DNA of 64,000 bases, from contig OZ244822.1 of the NCBI GenBank assembly GCA_965220345.1, positions 2,542,001 to 2,606,000 on the forward strand. Reading direction: 5' to 3'. Every line of letters starts with the position of its first letter. Positions within the stretch are counted from its first letter, which is position 1. Both the position numbers and the translations under genes were made by a program. Below are positions 61,374 through 64,000 of this stretch, in pieces. The notes below the pieces were generated by a model. The model did no database searches, was not told where the DNA came from, and saw only the letters and a program-made list of their open reading frames with translations. Source of the DNA: Aldehydirespirator sp965220345 (GTDB lineage Bacteria; Actinomycetota; Acidimicrobiia; Acidimicrobiales; Aldehydirespiratoraceae).

Positions 61374-62633
61374 ATGAGCTATCTCCCTCGGACGCTTGAT
61401 GCCGAACTTGAAGCACTTGCTGAGGCACCAGCTTTATCGATTGAAGGTGCCCGCGGGGTAGGAAAAACCGCCACCGCTATGCAGCGAGCTCGCACCGTTC
61501 ATCGCCTTGATGATCCCGGGCAACTAGAGGTACTCACAAGCAACCCGCTTCGAGTGCTCGACGGCGAGCCGCCAGTGCTGATCGACGAGTGGCAGCGTTT
61601 GCCAGCTTCATGGGATCTAGTGCGGCGAGCAGTAGACACCTCTCCTGAGCCGGGTCGTTTCATCCTTACGGGATCGGCGACACCCACAACAGCTCCCACC
61701 CACACCGGTGCCGGACGCATCATCAGCTTGCGTATGCGTCCTCTTTCGTTAACCGAACGTGGGCTGTCAGTTCCGACGGTCAGTCTCGCAGACCTGCTCA
61801 GCGGCAGCCATCCGCAACTCGAAGGCGCAACAGCAGTCGGAGTGGAACACTACACAGAAGAAATCATCGGATCGGGCTTTCCAGGGATCAGGCCAAAATC
61901 TGGCCGCGTCCAGCGTGGCCTGCTTGACGGCTACATCGACCAGATCCTTACTCACGACATTCATGAGTTCGATCGCTCCTTCCGCGACGAGGGATCGCTG
62001 CGGCGCTGGATGACCGCATATGCGGCTGCGATTTCAACCACAACCTCTTTCGAAAAAATCCGCGATGCCGCATCAACGGGACCTGCTGACAGGCTGGCGC
62101 GCACGACCACGATCCCGTACCGTTCGACTCTCGAAAATCTGCGGCTAATTGAGGAGGTTCCGGCGTGGCTACCGACCCGAAACAGGCTGCGCCGACTGGC
62201 ATCGGCACCTACACACCAGCTAGTAGACCCGGCTTTGGCAGCCCGGCTGCTGGGTGTCGGCTCGGAAGCACTGATTTCTGGGACTAAAGGCTGGAACGGC
62301 AATGGGACGCTGCTCGGCAGGTTATTCGAATCGCTGATGACTCTTTCTGTGCGGGTCTATGCACAGGCCTGCGAAGCGCGAGTGCATCATTTGCGCACCC
62401 AGAGTGGAGAGCACGAAGTTGATCTCATCGTTGAGCGCGCTGATGGTGCCATTGTGGCTCTGGAGGTCAAACCCAAATCGGTCATCAACGACAACGATGT
62501 CCGTCATCTGCGATGGCTAGCCGACCGGATCGGCCCTCAGCTGCTTGATGCTGCTGTGTTGTCCACAGGAAGTCAGGCCTACAGAAGAACCGACGGAATA
62601 GGAGTGATCCCAGCTGCATTGCTCAGCCCCTGA
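61374..62633 (+). CDS. AAA ATPase with DUF4143/PD-(D/E)xK C-terminus, copy 3
   Basis: 419 residues, the close paralogue of 53400-54668. Shared strings include VLIDEWQRLPASWDLVRRAV, PTHTGAGRI, WLPTRNRLRRLASAP and VIPAALL. Walker A is GARGVGKTAT. The D..ExK pattern is GEHEVDLIVERADG with ALEVK. Five 23-bp repeats lie directly upstream. It follows copy 2 on the same strand after 138 bp, almost all of it repeats. The duplication predates considerable divergence. Confidence 0.88.
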   Translation: MSYLPRTLDAELEALAEAPALSIEGARGVGKTATAMQRARTVHRLDDPGQLEVLTSNPLRVLDGEPPVLIDEWQRLPASWDLVRRAVDTSPEPGRFILTGSATPTTAPTHTGAGRIISLRMRPLSLTERGLSVPTVSLADLLSGSHPQLEGATAVGVEHYTEEIIGSGFPGIRPKSGRVQRGLLDGYIDQILTHDIHEFDRSFRDEGSLRRWMTAYAAAISTTTSFEKIRDAASTGPADRLARTTTIPYRSTLENLRLIEEVPAWLPTRNRLRRLASAPTHQLVDPALAARLLGVGSEALISGTKGWNGNGTLLGRLFESLMTLSVRVYAQACEARVHHLRTQSGEHEVDLIVERADGAIVALEVKPKSVINDNDVRHLRWLADRIGPQLLDAAVLSTGSQAYRRTDGIGVIPAALLSP

Positions 62634-62853
62634 AAGTGAGCCCCGCCTGCAGGAATTCTGCGACCGTGACATGAGGACGCGCTTGTTCGCCCACATTCAG
62701 CGACTCGCAGCGAGGGAACTGGGAGACCCTGAGGTGATGAGCAGAGCGCACCAGAAGTAGCCGGACAATGGCCGGTTCGGCGGAGTTGCTACAACTAGCT
62801 GCTGTAACTAGGGAGGTGATGAGGCTCGGTGCGGCGGGGGGTTGGGCATTTGG

Positions 62854-64000
62854 CTAGGGGGTGCAGAAGTGGGACCAGATTCCTTCGGAGCGAGCGGGGC
62901 CAATACCCGAGACCGCTTGGAGATCTGCTGGGCTCATGAAGGGTTGAGCTTGCACGAGCCGACCCGCGAGCACACCGCCGATGCCTGAGATCGCTTCATA
63001 GTCAGCAGCGCTGCGGTCGGCGATCACGCACTGCGTGGACGGCTGAACGGTTGTGGTCGGCGCGGGTTGCGGTGGAGGTTGCGTCGCTGTGTCAAAACTG
63101 AGCGCCCCAGTGCCAGTGCCGCATCTGGCCAGCGTGTTGTTCAGGGCATCGGCTTCGGCCTGATCAACCGACAGTCCCCAATCCGCCTTGACGGCCACGA
63201 ATGTGAGTGCCATGAAACAGCGACCTGCCTCCGTGACCCGGTATCCGCCACCGCAAGCCGACGAAGATGATATGTCGGCATCTGACCATTCGAATATGTC
63301 ATCAGCGCCCTTCGACTGGTTCACACATGCACGCGATGCCACATGATTAGCCGGATCCTGACTGAAGCGCTGCTTCTGGCTCGGCGGCCAGTCCCAACCT
63401 CCTGATTCATGAGCTTCGCGCAGTGCTACAACATGGTCAACATTGCAAGTATCTATGCGAGTACCGGTATAGGGATCTGACGAGCCGACTGCGCCACGGC
63501 ACAGGCCGCTGTTGTGGGGACCCCACTCTTCACGGTCATATCCGATGCTGTATTCAGCGGCGACTGGAAGCGACACTGACGGCAACTCCACTTGCGGCAA
63601 CGACGCTGCGGGAACTGTCGCTTGCGGCACTGATGTTGTGGGGACTGACGCTTGCGGCAACGAGGTAGTGGGGACTGACGCTTGCGGCACTGATGTTGTG
63701 GGGACTGACGCTTGCGGCAACGAGGTAGTGGGGACTGACGCTTGCGGCAACGAGGTAGTGGGGACTGACGCTTGCGGCAACAAGGTAGTGGGGACTGACG
63801 CTTGCGGCAACAAGGTAGTGGGGACTGACGCTTGCGGCAACAAGGTAGTGGGGACTGACGCTTGCGGCAACAAGGTAGTGGGGACTGACGCTTGCGGCAG
63901 AGTCGCCGAAACCGGTGCAGTGGAAACAGGTGCAGGAACTGTCTCAGTTGTCTCATCAACCGACGAAACTATTGAAGCCTCAGGAACCGACACTTGCGGA
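62854..64000 (-). CDS. Repeat-rich HNH endonuclease-like protein with HhH domain (partial)
   Basis: The frame is open to the window end, so the N-terminus is missing (at least 382 residues). The visible N-terminal part is a Pro/Thr/Ser/Gln-rich stalk of 10-residue repeats (LPQASVPTT type). A DUF1524-like nuclease domain follows, with NVDHVVALREAHESGGWDW and NHVASRACVNQSKG as the HNH core. After a Pro/Thr linker comes a ComEA-like helix-hairpin-helix region (YEAISGIGGVLAGRLV, LQAVSGIGPARSEGI). The layout suggests a secreted or surface nuclease tethered by the stalk. A GTG at 63993 is internal because the repeat pattern continues beyond it. Confidence 0.85.
   Translation of the reverse strand, partial: PQVSVPEASIVSSVDETTETVPAPVSTAPVSATLPQASVPTTLLPQASVPTTLLPQASVPTTLLPQASVPTTLLPQASVPTTSLPQASVPTTSLPQASVPTTSVPQASVPTTSLPQASVPTTSVPQATVPAASLPQVELPSVSLPVAAEYSIGYDREEWGPHNSGLCRGAVGSSDPYTGTRIDTCNVDHVVALREAHESGGWDWPPSQKQRFSQDPANHVASRACVNQSKGADDIFEWSDADISSSSACGGGYRVTEAGRCFMALTFVAVKADWGLSVDQAEADALNNTLARCGTGTGALSFDTATQPPPQPAPTTTVQPSTQCVIADRSAADYEAISGIGGVLAGRLVQAQPFMSPADLQAVSGIGPARSEGIWSHFCTP
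63571..63900 (-). repeat. Eleven 30-bp tandem repeats in the HNH protein gene
   Basis: Eleven units of exactly 30 bp, each coding for ten residues. The four at 63781-63900 are nearly identical; those nearer 63571 have diverged. This indicates recent growth at the upstream end. Confidence 0.97.

Noticed and set aside
63571..63900. Regularly spaced repeats resembling a CRISPR array
   Set aside because: Units are contiguous 30-bp tandem repeats without spacers and encode an in-frame protein stalk.

Overview
The window looks like chromosomal DNA of an actinobacterium, most likely from the Acidimicrobiia or a related lineage. This is an inference from gene content and order. The argS-lysA-hom-thrC-rho-rpmE-atp block is in the usual actinobacterial order, there is a predicted mycothiol-linked DsbA-type protein and an F420-dehydrogenase-like protein, and the sequence is moderately GC-rich with many GTG starts. 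No rRNA, phage or plasmid backbone is visible.

Layout. (1) 1-6.7 kb: a coxM-S-L type molybdenum hydroxylase on the minus strand (large subunit cut by the window edge), two overlapping plus-strand genes for putative haem proteins (MpaB/DUF2236 and a group II truncated haemoglobin), and a D-aminoacylase-type amidohydrolase. (2) 6.8-13.2 kb: the phenylacetate genes paaZ, paaA, paaB and paaC, followed by a class I glutamine amidotransferase and a homocysteine methyltransferase. (3) 13.3-22.9 kb: a DUF2442/DUF4160 pair, an Nfu-N-like protein, purH, sucD-sucC, an AlaX-type editing protein, an M48 protease and a large membrane protein whose 5' end is interrupted at a G10 tract. (4) 23.4-38.3 kb: a sugar-acid catabolic island with an aldehyde dehydrogenase, FAH-family dehydratase, two GntR regulators, a GHL6-type glycosidase, a sugar ABC transporter, L-fuconate-dehydratase-type enolase, lactonase, mutarotase and aldo/keto reductase. 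It is bracketed by a 24-bp direct repeat that ends a broken antitoxin gene on the left and precedes a broken PIN-toxin start on the right. Together the enzymes form a plausible non-phosphorylative route for L-fucose, or (chemically a better fit) D-arabinose, to 2-oxoglutarate. (5) 38.4-52.1 kb: a carboxylesterase, the complete F1Fo ATP synthase operon, a zinc-free L31, a Rho-like protein lacking key ATPase residues, thrC and hom. (6) 52.3-64 kb: a kinase-like protein, lysA, argS, tRNA-Arg(CCG), an FrhB-like protein 1 nt after the tRNA, a predicted selenoprotein (UGA at the first position of a CxxC motif), three AAA ATPase/DUF4143 genes, two of which sit behind related 23-bp iterated repeats, and a partial secreted-type HNH/HhH protein with 30-bp tandem repeats.

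The strongest candidates for something new are the UPWC selenoprotein at 59390-60004, the 23-bp repeat arrays in front of paralogous ATPases, the motif-degenerate Rho, and the direct-repeat-flanked pentose/fucose island.
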